This document shows, in pieces, positions 40,228-49,131 of a stretch of DNA of 64,000 bases. The position numbers were made by a program, and so were the translations under genes. The first letter of the stretch is position 1. Every line of letters starts with the position of its first letter. The notes under the pieces were generated by a model. The model saw only the letters and a list, made by a program, of their open reading frames with translations. It was not told where the DNA came from and did not search any database. Source of the stretch: CAWJAP01 sp963834365 (GTDB taxonomy: Bacteria; Acidobacteriota; Vicinamibacteria; Vicinamibacterales; Vicinamibacteraceae); contig CAWIBS010000033.1 in the NCBI GenBank assembly GCA_963834365.1, forward strand, positions 310,001-374,000, read 5' to 3'.

Positions 40228-41011
40228 CGAGTTCGAGATGCCGAGCCTGCGCCTCGACGGGCAGGTGGCGCTGGTCACGGGTGGCAGCCGCGGTCTGGGC
40301 CTCGGGATTGCGCTGGCGATGGCGCATTCCGGCGCCGACGTCGCGCTCGCCGCCCGGACGGCGGCAACGCTCGAGGAGGCCGCCGCGCTGGTCCGCCGGA
40401 CCGGACGGCGCGTCGTCACCATCGAAGCCGACGTCTCGAAGGTGGACGACGTCCGGGCCATGGTCGCGCGCGCGGAAGCGGCGCTCGGCCGGCTCGACAT
40501 CCTCGTCAACGCGGCCGGCATCAACATCCGTCGTCCCGCCGATACCTTCAGCGAGCAGGACTACGACGAGGTGATGGCGGTCAACCTGAAGAGCGCCTTC
40601 TTCGCCTCGATCGAGGCCGGGCGCGTGATGCGGCGGCAACGCCACGGCCGCATCATCAACATCGGATCGATGACCTTCGAGTTTGCCGTCCCGAACGTGA
40701 CGCTCTACGCGATCAGCAAGGGCGGCATGCGGCAGCTCACCCGCCAGCTGGCCCTCGAATGGGCGACGGACGGCGTGACCGTCAATGCACTGGCGCCGGG
40801 ACGTTTCTGGACGGCGCTCACCGACGCCGTGTTCTCGGTGCCGGATCTCTACGACAGCGCGGTGAGCGTCATCCCGATGGGGAGGCCGGGCCTGCCGACG
40901 GATCTGGCTGGAGCAGCGGTCCTGCTCGCGTCACCGGCCGGCAGTTACATTACGGGACAGACCATCTTCATCGACGGCGGCTGGCTGGTGAACAGCGGCG
41001 TTCGCGCCTGA
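40199..41011 (+). CDS. short-chain dehydrogenase/reductase (gluconate-5-dehydrogenase-like)
   Basis: About 270 aa. Cofactor motif TGGSRGLGLG, NAAG at the core strand, catalytic Ser in NIGSMTFEF and the Tyr-Lys pair in YAISK, then the C-terminal FIDGGW. These are typical of classical SDRs acting on sugars, sugar acids or ketones. It overlaps the LarA-like gene upstream (translational coupling) and reaches past the 3' end of the convergent regulator gene. Probably part of the sugar-acid pathway described for this region. Confidence 0.92.
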   Translation: MSERRRPRDDEFEMPSLRLDGQVALVTGGSRGLGLGIALAMAHSGADVALAARTAATLEEAAALVRRTGRRVVTIEADVSKVDDVRAMVARAEAALGRLDILVNAAGINIRRPADTFSEQDYDEVMAVNLKSAFFASIEAGRVMRRQRHGRIINIGSMTFEFAVPNVTLYAISKGGMRQLTRQLALEWATDGVTVNALAPGRFWTALTDAVFSVPDLYDSAVSVIPMGRPGLPTDLAGAAVLLASPAGSYITGQTIFIDGGWLVNSGVRA

Positions 41012-41695
41012 GATCCGCCCGCCGGACGTGAACGCGTCGGCCGAAACGCCCGGCAGGGTCTCGGCCCCGCCGGTGGCGATCGCCTCGACGCGCAGCGACA
41101 CCGGACCGATCGCGATCACGTCGCCGGGCGCGAGCCGCACCACGGCGGTGATGCGTTCACCGTTGCGGGCGGTGCCGTTGCGGCTGCCGAGATCCTCGAT
41201 CGTCGCCCCGCCCTGGAACACCGTGATCCGCGCGTGGTGCCGCGACACCTCGGGCGCGTCGATGCAGACCGCGGCGTCGGGCGCCCGGCCGAGGATGTGG
41301 GTCCCCGGCGACAGATCGTGTGTCCAGCCCTCGCGGGTCAGGCGATACGCGATCGCGGTCGGCGAGGGCGCTGCGTCCACCGTGTCGATCGTCCACACGT
41401 TGGCCACGAACGCATAGCCGAATCCGTACACCGTGCGGATGTACCGGCCCTCCCTCGGACCTTCCCCCAGCGCGTCCCGCAGCTCGGCCACGACGGTGGA
41501 CAGGCTGGATTCGGACACCGCGGTGTTCGGCCAGAGCTGTTGATAGAGCTCGAGCTTGCTCAGCACCTTCGGCCGGCCGGCCATCAAGGTCTGCAGCAGT
41601 TGATAGGCCGTAGGCCCGAGATGGACCGCTCGGCCGCCTCGTGAGATCTGACGTGTATCCGAATCAAGAATGCACTCGCCGAACGCACAGCGCAT
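40931..41695 (-). CDS. winged-helix regulator with FHA domain
   Basis: Residues 1-95 are an OmpR/CadC-type winged helix (FGECILDSDTRQISRGGRAV, LYQQLWPNTAVSESSLSTVV, YGFGYAFVA). Residues 125-205 are an FHA domain: THILGRAPDAAV, SRHHARI, and LGSRNGTARNGE hold the phosphothreonine-binding Arg, Ser and Asn. No TPR or BTAD region separates them. This suggests a regulator whose activity depends on binding a phosphorylated partner, for instance a target of a Ser/Thr kinase. The last 27 codons overlap the 3' end of the SDR and have no FHA content; the true stop may have been lost. Confidence 0.85.
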   Translation of the reverse strand: MRCAFGECILDSDTRQISRGGRAVHLGPTAYQLLQTLMAGRPKVLSKLELYQQLWPNTAVSESSLSTVVAELRDALGEGPREGRYIRTVYGFGYAFVANVWTIDTVDAAPSPTAIAYRLTREGWTHDLSPGTHILGRAPDAAVCIDAPEVSRHHARITVFQGGATIEDLGSRNGTARNGERITAVVRLAPGDVIAIGPVSLRVEAIATGGAETLPGVSADAFTSGGRISGANAAVHQPAAVDEDGLSRNVTAGR

Positions 41696-41958
41696 GGCGT
41701 CCGCCTCCTTCATCTCGCCGCGCCGCTCGCCTGCCACGGCAACGGGCTGGCAGGGGCCGCGGCCCAGGGTCGTCCCCCCGCACCCATCGGTGTGGAACGC
41801 GGGACGCCTTCAAGTGAGAACAACGCGCAATCGCCGCCGAGCGAACACCTTGCGCCTGCGGTGTTTTCGGGATCGGCTGGCCGGAGTTCCACGGTTCTCC
41901 GGGATTGTTCCGCCGTCTGGCAGGGTCGCAAGTGGTTTTCCTCATTACTGGAGGGCGA

Positions 41959-42505
41959 GTGCGACGATTGCTTTGCGCGTGGATCATCTCGAGTGTGGCG
42001 GCCCTGAGCGTCCCGAGTGCCGCGGCGGCCCAGACTGCCGAGCCGGCGATGCCCGAGGGCTTCCTGGTAGCGGCGGCGGTGCGTCCGCTCGTCGACGCGA
42101 TGTGGGCACGGTCGCCGGGGTTCCGGACCCAGGTCCGTCGAATCGTCGATGCGAACGTCACGGTGGCAGTCATGGTCGTCGGGCGACATGAGCTCGGCCG
42201 TGCGAACGCGAACGCGACTATTGTCCGCGAACAGGGCGCGGTCGAAGTACGTCCGGGTCCGTCTGATGGCCGCCTCGGACTGGGCCCCGCAGCTCCCGCA
42301 CGAGCTGGAGCACATCATCGAAGCGCTGGACGGCATCGATCTGCGCGCCACCGCGGCGCGGAGCGGCCGTGCGTGGAAGGTCGGCCACGAGGGCTTCGAG
42401 TCCAGTCGCGCGCAGGAGGCCGGCATCCGGATCGCAGGTGAGTATCGCCGAAATGCGCCGGAACTCAGCGCGCGCCACGGGTCCCCTTCGAACGCGACGC
42501 CCTGA
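41959..42505 (+). CDS. secreted hypothetical protein, one frameshift
   Basis: A GGAGGG ribosome site precedes the GTG start. A signal peptide follows (RRLLCAWIISSVAALSVPSA). The frame breaks near 42190-42215 and continues in the frame of 42149-42505 with LPHELEHIIEALDGIDLRAT and RAWKVGHEGFESSRAQEAGI. The HELEH text resembles an HExxH metal site (H-E-L-E-H), so a zinc-peptidase-like fold is possible but not established. Length about 181 aa. Confidence 0.6.
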
Positions 42506-42517
42506 CGGGATGCCGCA

Positions 42518-43843
42518 TCACACGTCCACGCAGCCCGAGCGGCCTGGCGCCGGCTTGGGCTGCGCGTCGAGGTAGGACGGCGCGAACCTCAGGCGCTCCT
42601 GCAGCCAGACACTCACGAAGAACAGCACGAGCCAGAGGCGCGCCCGCATTGACGGCCGCCAGTAGCCCGCGAGCACGGTGACGATCGACTCGAACATCCA
42701 CCGCGGCGGATCCGGGCTGAAGAACAGATCGCGGAAGCCGCGCGTGTAGAACGCCAGCACGAACCGGCGGAAGGCGGCATACCGCCGCCGCTGGCGGCGA
42801 TTGAACGTGCGGAATGCGCGCGCAGACAGGTCGCCGCGCGACAACCCGGCATCCATCGCCCGGGCCGCCTCGAGGCCCGATTCCATCGCGATCGCCACGC
42901 CGCTCGAGAACACGGGATCGAGGAACGATCCCGCGTCGCCGACCACCACCCAGCGATCGCCGGCGTAGCGCCGGGCGGCAAACGAGAAGTCGCGCTCGAC
43001 GCGAACCGGCCACCGCCGCTCCGCCGCCGCCATCAAGCGGGCGACGGCTGGCGTGTCGGCAATCAGCGCTTCCAGCAGGGCCGCCGGATCGACGCGTGGC
43101 TGGGCCTGGAACTCCGGTCGAGGCAGCACGACGCCGACGCTCATCAGCTCGTCCGAAATCGGGATCAGCCAGAACCAGCCGCGATCGCGGCGGGCGACGA
43201 CGCGAATGTCGCCGGCGCGGCGGCCGTCGGCGCGCGGAACGCCGGCGTAATGGGCAAAGAGCGCCACGTTCGCCAGCCGCGGCTCGTCCACACGGAGGTC
43301 GAGGGCGCGGCCGAGGAGCGCTCCCCGCCCCGATGCGTCCACGATCGCCCTGGCACGGAGGCTGCGGCATGGCGCCGTCGCGGCGTTGTCGTCCGCGCGG
43401 CTGATGTCGCGGACGGTGACCGTGACCCCGAGCGAATCGAAGGCGGCGTCGAGCACGCGATGCTGCTGGTGCACCGCGGCGCCGCAGGCGCCGGCATGGT
43501 CCAGCAACAACGCGTCGAAGGCCGCGCGCGGCACCTGCCACGTCTGGGGATGAGGCACTTCACGCGAGACGGCGAAGTCGGCGAAGCGCTCGATGCCGCC
43601 GTCGGGCGTCATGAAGGTCGCGCCCCACTTGCGTGGAAAGGCCGCGGCCTGCACCGCCGCGTCGGCCCCGATCGCCGTCACCACCTCGTTGACGGAGGCG
43701 AGCAGCGACTCGCCGATGTGGAATCGGGGGAAGGCGTCGCGCTCGAACAGGATGACGCGGCGCCCGGCCCGGGCCAGCGCCGCGGCGGCCGTCGATCCGG
43801 CCGGTCCGCCGCCCACCACGATCACGTCGCAATCGAAGCCCAT
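42518..43843 (-). CDS. flavin-dependent oxidoreductase with halogenase motif
   Basis: 441 aa. N-terminal FAD-binding VIVVGGGPAGSTAAAALARA, then FHIGESLLASVNEV, a KWGATF step aligned with the halogenase lysine region, and the W-x-W-x-I-P motif in RGWFWLIPI. VVVGDAGSFLDPVFSSGVAI is the second FAD block. The combination is that of flavin-dependent halogenases and close relatives. A flavin reductase partner is not seen nearby. It is divergent from a CBM9-like gene, with a perfect 15-bp inverted repeat between them. Halogenation is an inference; related hydroxylases also exist. Confidence 0.8.
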   Translation of the reverse strand: MGFDCDVIVVGGGPAGSTAAAALARAGRRVILFERDAFPRFHIGESLLASVNEVVTAIGADAAVQAAAFPRKWGATFMTPDGGIERFADFAVSREVPHPQTWQVPRAAFDALLLDHAGACGAAVHQQHRVLDAAFDSLGVTVTVRDISRADDNAATAPCRSLRARAIVDASGRGALLGRALDLRVDEPRLANVALFAHYAGVPRADGRRAGDIRVVARRDRGWFWLIPISDELMSVGVVLPRPEFQAQPRVDPAALLEALIADTPAVARLMAAAERRWPVRVERDFSFAARRYAGDRWVVVGDAGSFLDPVFSSGVAIAMESGLEAARAMDAGLSRGDLSARAFRTFNRRQRRRYAAFRRFVLAFYTRGFRDLFFSPDPPRWMFESIVTVLAGYWRPSMRARLWLVLFFVSVWLQERLRFAPSYLDAQPKPAPGRSGCVDV

Positions 43844-43870
43844 GCCGCGCGAAGAATCGTAGTAGAAAAG

Positions 43871-43913
43871 GGGGACGGGAGCCTCGGAATATCCCCGGGA
43901 GGCTCCCGTCCCC
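43871..43913. repeat. perfect 15-bp inverted repeat GGGGACGGGAGCCTC
   Basis: GGGGACGGGAGCCTC (43871-43885) and GAGGCTCCCGTCCCC (43899-43913) enclose a 13-base loop. It lies in the gap between the divergent flavoprotein and CBM9-like genes. The same GGGGACGGGAGCC core begins another hairpin at 54248. Confidence 0.9.
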
Positions 43914-43926
43914 GTTTCCCCGTATC

Positions 43927-44682
43927 ATGTGGTGCATGTCGAGCTGGAGGGCCCGGATACGACTCGCGTGGACGGCGATGGCCGCCGCCGTCCTCGTGCC
44001 GGCGCTCTCGGCCCAGACGCCGACGGCGGGCGATCGGCCGACGCTGCGCGTGCCGCGCGTCGAGGACTTCGCCATCTCGGGTCAGGGCGACCACGCCACG
44101 TGGGCGCGGCTCGAGTGGGTGGCCCTCAACGGCCGTCAGGGCGTGACCGGCGCTCCTGCCACGCGCATCAAGGTGGCGTATTCGGCGACGGGTCTGTACG
44201 TGCTGATGGACGCCGCGGACCAGAAACTGACGGCCACCTATCAGGAGGACTTCTCCGACCTCTGGAAGGAGGACGTGTTCGAGGTGTTCCTGTGGCCCGA
44301 CGAGCGGGACACGATCTACTTCGAATACGAGGTATCGCCGCTCGGCCGCGAACTGCCGATCCTGATTCCCAACTTCGACGATCGCTTCCTCGGGTGGCGT
44401 CCCTGGCACTACGGCGGCGATCGGCGTGTCCGCCATCTCACCTCGATCGTCGGCGGCCCGATGCAGTCGGGAGCGGCGATCAAGGGCTGGCGGGCCGAGC
44501 TGATGATCCCCTTCGCGCTCCTCACCCCGCTGCGGAGCGTCCCTCCGTCACCAGGCGCGAAATGGCGCGCCAACTTCTACCGGGTCGATCACGATGGTCC
44601 GACGCCGGTGCAATGGGACTGGTCGCGCGTCGGGCGGAACTTCCACGAGTTCCGGAATTTCGGGACCCTCGTCTTCGAGTAG
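43927..44682 (+). CDS. secreted CBM9-like carbohydrate-binding protein
   Basis: 251 aa. A signal peptide (ending near ALSAQ) is followed by a beta-sandwich with the CBM9-like pattern TRIKVAYSATGLYVLMDAAD, LWKEDVFEVFLWPDE and YFEYEVSPLGRELPILIPN, ending in NFYRVDH and the FRNFGTLVFE strand. Such domains bind sugar-chain ends. Here it stands alone, without a catalytic domain. The ATG at 43936 is an alternative start. It is convergent with the dehydrogenase gene with almost no gap. Confidence 0.85.
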   Translation: MWCMSSWRARIRLAWTAMAAAVLVPALSAQTPTAGDRPTLRVPRVEDFAISGQGDHATWARLEWVALNGRQGVTGAPATRIKVAYSATGLYVLMDAADQKLTATYQEDFSDLWKEDVFEVFLWPDERDTIYFEYEVSPLGRELPILIPNFDDRFLGWRPWHYGGDRRVRHLTSIVGGPMQSGAAIKGWRAELMIPFALLTPLRSVPPSPGAKWRANFYRVDHDGPTPVQWDWSRVGRNFHEFRNFGTLVFE

Positions 44683-44683
44683 C

Positions 44684-45565
44684 TCAGCGCGTGCTGGAAA
44701 GCGCCTCGACGACCTTGTAGATCGCGGCGTTGTCGAGGCCTGCGTCTCCCTGGTCCACGAGCTGCTGGAACATCGCGGTGACGCGCGCGGCCTGGGGCAG
44801 CGAGACGCCCATGGCCTGCGCCTCGCGCTCGACGATCCGCAGGTCCTTGAGGTGCAGCGCCGCCCGGAACGTCGGCGTGAAATCGCGCGCCAGCAGCGCC
44901 GGCCCCTTGGCGTCCATGAGGCGCGTGTGGGCGAGGCCGCCCTGCAGCACGCGCATCATCACCTCGCGATCGACCCCCGCCCGCTCGGCGAAGACGAACG
45001 CCTCCGAGATGGCTTCGAGCAGGAGCGCCGCCAGCAGCTGGTTGCACGCTTTCACGAGCTGCCCCGCCCCGGCCGGACCGCAGCGCGTGATCGTCTTGCC
45101 CATCACCTCGAAGACGGGACGCGCGTCCGCGAAGTCGGCCTCGTCGCCCCCGACCATGATCGACAGCGTGCCCGCCGCGGCCCCTTTGTCGCCGCCGCTC
45201 ACGGGCGCATCGAGCATGCGGAGCCCGCGCGCACGCGCCCGTGCGTGCAGGCCGCGCGCGGCCGCCGGCGCAATCGTGCTCATGTCGATGACGAGCGCGC
45301 CCGGCGCGGCGTGCGCGAAGACGCCGGCCTCGCCGTCGAGGACGCCCTCGACGTCCGGCGAATCCGGCAGCATCGTGATGATGACACCGCTGGCACGGCC
45401 GACGTCGGCCGGGGACTCCGCAACGCGTGCGCCCTCGTGCGCGAGGGCCTCCATCGCCGGGCGGCTCCGGTTGAACACGACCAGCGGGTAGCCCGCGGCG
45501 AGCAGGCGGCCAGCCATGGGGCGGCCCATGAGGCCGAGACCGATGAATCCGATCGTGGGACGCAT
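44684..45565 (-). CDS. beta-hydroxyacid dehydrogenase (HIBADH/tartronate-semialdehyde-reductase type)
   Basis: About 293 aa. NAD(P) site IGFIGLGLMGRPMAGRL, substrate motif LDAPVSGGDKGA, catalytic Lys in GQLVKACNQLL, and the C-terminal LKDLRI block. The family reduces or oxidises small 3-hydroxyacids such as tartronate semialdehyde and 3-hydroxyisobutyrate. Its closeness to FAH, aldehyde dehydrogenase and LarA-like genes supports a sugar-acid role. The start at 45565 is chosen because MRPTIGF is the normal N-terminus. Confidence 0.92.
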   Translation of the reverse strand: MRPTIGFIGLGLMGRPMAGRLLAAGYPLVVFNRSRPAMEALAHEGARVAESPADVGRASGVIITMLPDSPDVEGVLDGEAGVFAHAAPGALVIDMSTIAPAAARGLHARARARGLRMLDAPVSGGDKGAAAGTLSIMVGGDEADFADARPVFEVMGKTITRCGPAGAGQLVKACNQLLAALLLEAISEAFVFAERAGVDREVMMRVLQGGLAHTRLMDAKGPALLARDFTPTFRAALHLKDLRIVEREAQAMGVSLPQAARVTAMFQQLVDQGDAGLDNAAIYKVVEALSSTR

Positions 45566-45718
45566 GTGATGTCGATCGACTGAGCGTTGGCGCGCGACAG
45601 GCATCCGCGAACGTCGCCGCGGGCGACATCAGCTTATACGAAGCGCCCACGTGCAGCCCGGCCGGCTCGGGGCGACCCGTCGGGATTCGGCCATCCCCTT
45701 TTGATAAGCTCTCGGCCC

Positions 45719-46526
45719 ATGCAGCGCCGGTCGTTCATGTCAGCCGCACTCGCCGCGCCGTTCCTGGCGGAGTTCTCCGACACCGGCCACGCGTCACAGG
45801 CGGCGGGCGGCCGGCCGTCTCCGGAATTCTACGTGTGGCGCCAGTTTCTCCTGCGCACGGGAACGCAGCCGCGCCGGCTCCTCGACTTCCTGCAGCAGGC
45901 CGCCCTCCCGGCGCTGAACCGGCTCGGCGTCAAGCCGGTCGGCGTGTTCGAAACCGTGGCCGGCCCCGCCTCGCCGAGCGTGTTCGTGCTGCTGCCGTTC
46001 GCGTCGCTGGACGCGTTCGCGAACCTCGACGACGTGCTCGAAGCCGACGCGGAGTTCGGCCGTACCGCAGAGCCCTATCTGTCGGCGCCGGCGGCCGACC
46101 CCGTCTACCTCCGGCAGGAGGTGTCGCTGCTGCGCGCGTTCCCCAACATCCCGCGTCTGGAAGTGCCGGCCGCCGCGGCGGCCCGCGGGCCCCGGCTGTT
46201 CGAGCTGCGTCGTCTACGAGAGTCACAATGAGGTCGCGCACCGCAAGAAGATGGAGATGTTCACCCGGATGGGAGAGCTCGAGATCTTCCGGCGGGTCGG
46301 CCTGACGCCGGTCTTCTTCGGCCGGACGCTCGTCGGGACGCGGGTCCCGAACTTCACCTATATGCTGGTGCATGAGTCGCTGGCGACCCGCGAGAAGAGC
46401 TGGGACGCGTTCCGCACCGACCCGGAGTGGAAGAAGCTGTCGGCGACGGCGGGCTATCGCGACGCCGACATCGTGACCAACATCACGACCTGGTTCCTGC
46501 GGCCAGCGTCTTCGTCTCAAATCTGA
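45719..46526 (+). CDS. NIPSNAP-family protein, one frameshift
   Basis: It begins MQRRSFMSAALAAPFLAEF, an export (possibly Tat-type) signal. Two NIPSNAP-like ferredoxin-fold halves follow: FYVWRQFLLRTGTQPRRLLD and VFETVAGPASPSVFVLLPFA in one frame. Then, past the break near 46208, the other frame gives MGELEIFRRVGLTPVFFGRT, FTYMLVHESLATREKSWDAF and DIVTNITTWFLRP. The restored joint reads RLFELRVYESHNEVAHRKK, the family's second-half opening. About 268 aa in all. One base separates its stop from the next gene's start, so they form an operon. Confidence 0.85.
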
Positions 46527-46527
46527 C

Positions 46528-47425
46528 ATGCGGCTTTTTCAAGTGACGGATCGCTCCGGCACGCTGCGTGCCGGCCTGGTGCAGGGCGACGACGCCATCA
46601 TCGTCCCGGCTGGACACGACGGCATCTCGACGACGCTCGCGCTCTTCGAGGCCGCGGCGGATGGCGGGCTCGACCTCGCGCGTCTGGTTCGATGCCGCCG
46701 CAGCCGCGCGGTGCGACGACCCGTGCCTCGTGGCGCGCGCTGCACGACGCGGGACGCGACGGCGAGTGGCAGCTCGCCATCCCGATCACCGCGCCCGAAG
46801 TGTGGGGGTGCGGCGTCACCTACCGCCGCAGCGCCGACTTCCGCGAGGAGGGCCTCGGCATCTACGATCGCATCTACGAGGCGGATCGGCCGGAGCTGTT
46901 CTACAAGGCCTCGCCCAGCCGCTCGGTGGGTCCGCACGCGCCGATCGGCCGGCGCCGCGATTCGCAGTTCACCGCGGCCGAGCCCGAGGTCGCGCTGGTC
47001 GTGTCGAGCGGCGGCGACATCCTCGGCTTCACGATCGCCAACGACGTCTCGGCGTGGGACATCGAGCGCGACAACCCGCTCTATCTCCCGCAGTCGAAGA
47101 TCTACGCCGGCTGCTTCTCGTTCGGCCCGGCCGTGGTGACGCCCGACGAGATCGCCGATCCGCTACGCGCTCGAGCTGACCTGCCTGGTGGAGCGCGGCG
47201 AGCGCGACGGTCTTCAGCGGCGCCGCGTCCACGGCCAGCTCAAGCGGAAATTTCCCGAGCTCGTGCGCTGGCTGCTCCAATCGAACACCGTGCCGACCGG
47301 AACGGTGCTCTCGACGGGCACCGGCATCATCCAGCCGATCGAGACCGGCCTCGAGCCGGGAGACATCGTCAGATCTGTCGTGCCCCGAGCTCGGCACCCT
47401 GAGCAATCCGGTCGCCTTCGTCTAA
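46528..47425 (+). CDS. FAH-family 2-dehydro-3-deoxy sugar-acid dehydratase-like enzyme, several frameshifts
   Basis: Pieces in different frames line up into one FAH protein: MRLFQVTDRSGTLRAGLVQG, then IPITAPEVWGCGVTYRRSAD, IYEADRPELFYKA, EPEVALVVSSGGDILGFTIA and NDVSAWDIERDNPLYLPQSK, then LELTCLVERGER, LKRKFPELVRWLLQSN and TGTGIIQPIETGLEPGDIV, ending near NPVAFV at 47425. The GCGVTYRRS and RPELFYKA blocks are those of 2-keto-3-deoxy-D-arabinonate/xylonate dehydratases of oxidative pentose pathways. At least four indels (about 46685, 47165, 47205, 47240) are needed. Next to an aldehyde dehydrogenase, this fits conversion to 2-oxoglutarate semialdehyde. Confidence 0.8.
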
Positions 47426-47492
47426 CAGGTTGCAGCCTTCCTTGTGCCTGTGCTGCAGTTGGCCTTGACAAGCTTTCAACATCCAGCTGACC

Positions 47493-48957
47493 ATGCCTGA
47501 CATCACCCTCAACTTCATCGACGGCGAATGGCGCGCCTCGCCGCCACCGGAAGCACGTTCGCCAACGTCAATCCCGCCGACACGCGCGACGTCGTCGAGC
47601 CTGCTGCAGGACTCCGACGCCCGCGACGTGAACGCCGCCGTCGACGCGGCCTCGGAGCGCCTTCCCGGCGTGGGCGGCGACGCCGGCGCCGGTGCGCGGC
47701 AAGATGCTGCTCACGCGCCGCCGCACCTGCTCGAAGGCGCAGCTCGGCGCGGTCGCCGACCTGCTGAGCCGCGAGGAAGGCAAGACGATGGCCGAAGCCA
47801 AAGGCGAAGTGACGCGCGCGGTCCGCATCCTCGAGTACTTCGGCGGCGAAGGCTCGCGCCTCTCGGGCCAGACGATCCCGTCCGAACGGCCGCGCGTGTT
47901 CATGTACACGCTGCGCCAGCCGCTCGGCGTCGTCGCGCTGATCGCGCCGTGGAACTTCCCCATCGCGATCCCGGCGTGGAAGATCGCGCCGGCGCTGGTC
48001 TCGGGCAACACCGTCGTCTTCAAGCCGGCGTCGCAGGCGCCGCATGACGTCGGTGGAGCTCGTCAAGGTCCTCGAGCAGGCCGGCATCCCGAAGGGCGTG
48101 CTCAACCTCGTGACCGGATCGGGCAGCGGCGTCGGCACGCCGCTCGTCGCGCACCCGGCGGTGCGCGCCATCTCGTTCACCGGCTCCGATGGCGTCGGCA
48201 CGGGCATCGCGAGGATCGGCGCCGAGCGCCTCGCGCGCGTGCAGCTCGAGATGGGCGGCAAGAACCCGACCATCGTGCTCGCCGACGCCGACCTCGACGT
48301 CGCGGTCGATTGCGTGCTCAACGCCGCGTTCTTCTCGACCGGCCAGCGCTGCACCGCCACGAGCCGCGCGATCGTCGAACGGCCGATCGTCGACGCGTTC
48401 CTCGAGCGGCTGGTGGCGCGGACCGAAGCGCTGACGATCGGCGATCCGCGCGATCCCGGCGCACCGAGCTCGGTCCGGCGATCGACGAACGCCAGCTCGA
48501 GACGACGCTGGGCTATCGTCGAGATCGGCCAGCGAGGAAGGCGCCACGCTCGTGTACGGCGGCGAGCGCCTGTCCGACGGCGCGCATGCGCACGGCTGGT
48601 TCAGCCGTCCCGCGATCATGCGCGGCGTCGCGCCGCGATCGCGGCTCGGTCAGGAGGAAGTGTTCGGGCCGCTGCTCGGCGTCATCGAAGCCGACGACTT
48701 CGAGCGACGCCGTCGCGCTCGCCAACGACGTGCGCTTCGGGCTGTCGGCGTCGATCTGCACCCGCGACATCAGCCGCGCGCTCGAGTACGTCGAGCGCGC
48801 GGAGGCCGGCATGATCATGGTCAACCTGCCGTCGGCCGGCGTCGAGTATCAGATTCCGTTCGGCGGAATGAAGGACTCGAGCAGCGGCTGGCGCGAGCAG
48901 GGTCCGGCCGCCGTGCAGTTCTTCACGGAGAGCAAGACGGTCTACATGAAGTACTGA
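47493..48957 (+). CDS. aldehyde dehydrogenase (2-oxoglutarate-semialdehyde-dehydrogenase-like), several frameshifts
   Basis: The text is spread over three frames but forms one about 485-aa ALDH: FIDGEWRAS, LLSREEGKTMAEAKGEVTRA, GVVALIAPWNFPIAIPAWKI, LEMGGKNPTIVLADADLDVA (with the conserved Glu), FFSTGQRCTATSRAIVERP (catalytic Cys), EEVFGPLLGVIEADDFE, ALANDVRFGLSASICTRDIS and IPFGGMKDSSSG. Breaks lie near 47545, 47580, 47695, 48040, 48465, 48515 and 48703. With the preceding FAH enzyme it would complete a Weimberg-type route to 2-oxoglutarate. Sequence quality here is poor. Confidence 0.82.
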
Positions 48958-48979
48958 CCAGACACGTCCCGCATGGTCG

Positions 48980-49112
48980 AGGTCCGGCTTAAGCCGGACA
49001 CTACGATCGACGAATCGCTTGTCGCCGAACGTAGGTCCGGCTTCAAGCGGACGTGACGATTGACGAATCGCTTGTCGCTGAACGTAGTGTCCGGCTTGCA
49101 GCCGGACCCCAG
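48980..49112. repeat. about 60-bp tandem repeat built on the GTCCGGCTT element
   Basis: Two and a half direct copies of a unit holding GTCCGGCTTNAAGC(C/G)GGAC followed by CGA(T)T(C/G)ACGAATCGCTTGTCG and CGAACGTAG. The last copy ends as GTAGTGTCCGGCTTGCAGCCGGACC. It fills the gap before the convergent membrane-protein gene. Confidence 0.85.
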
Positions 49113-49131
49113 GCCGGGATGCTCGCGACGG

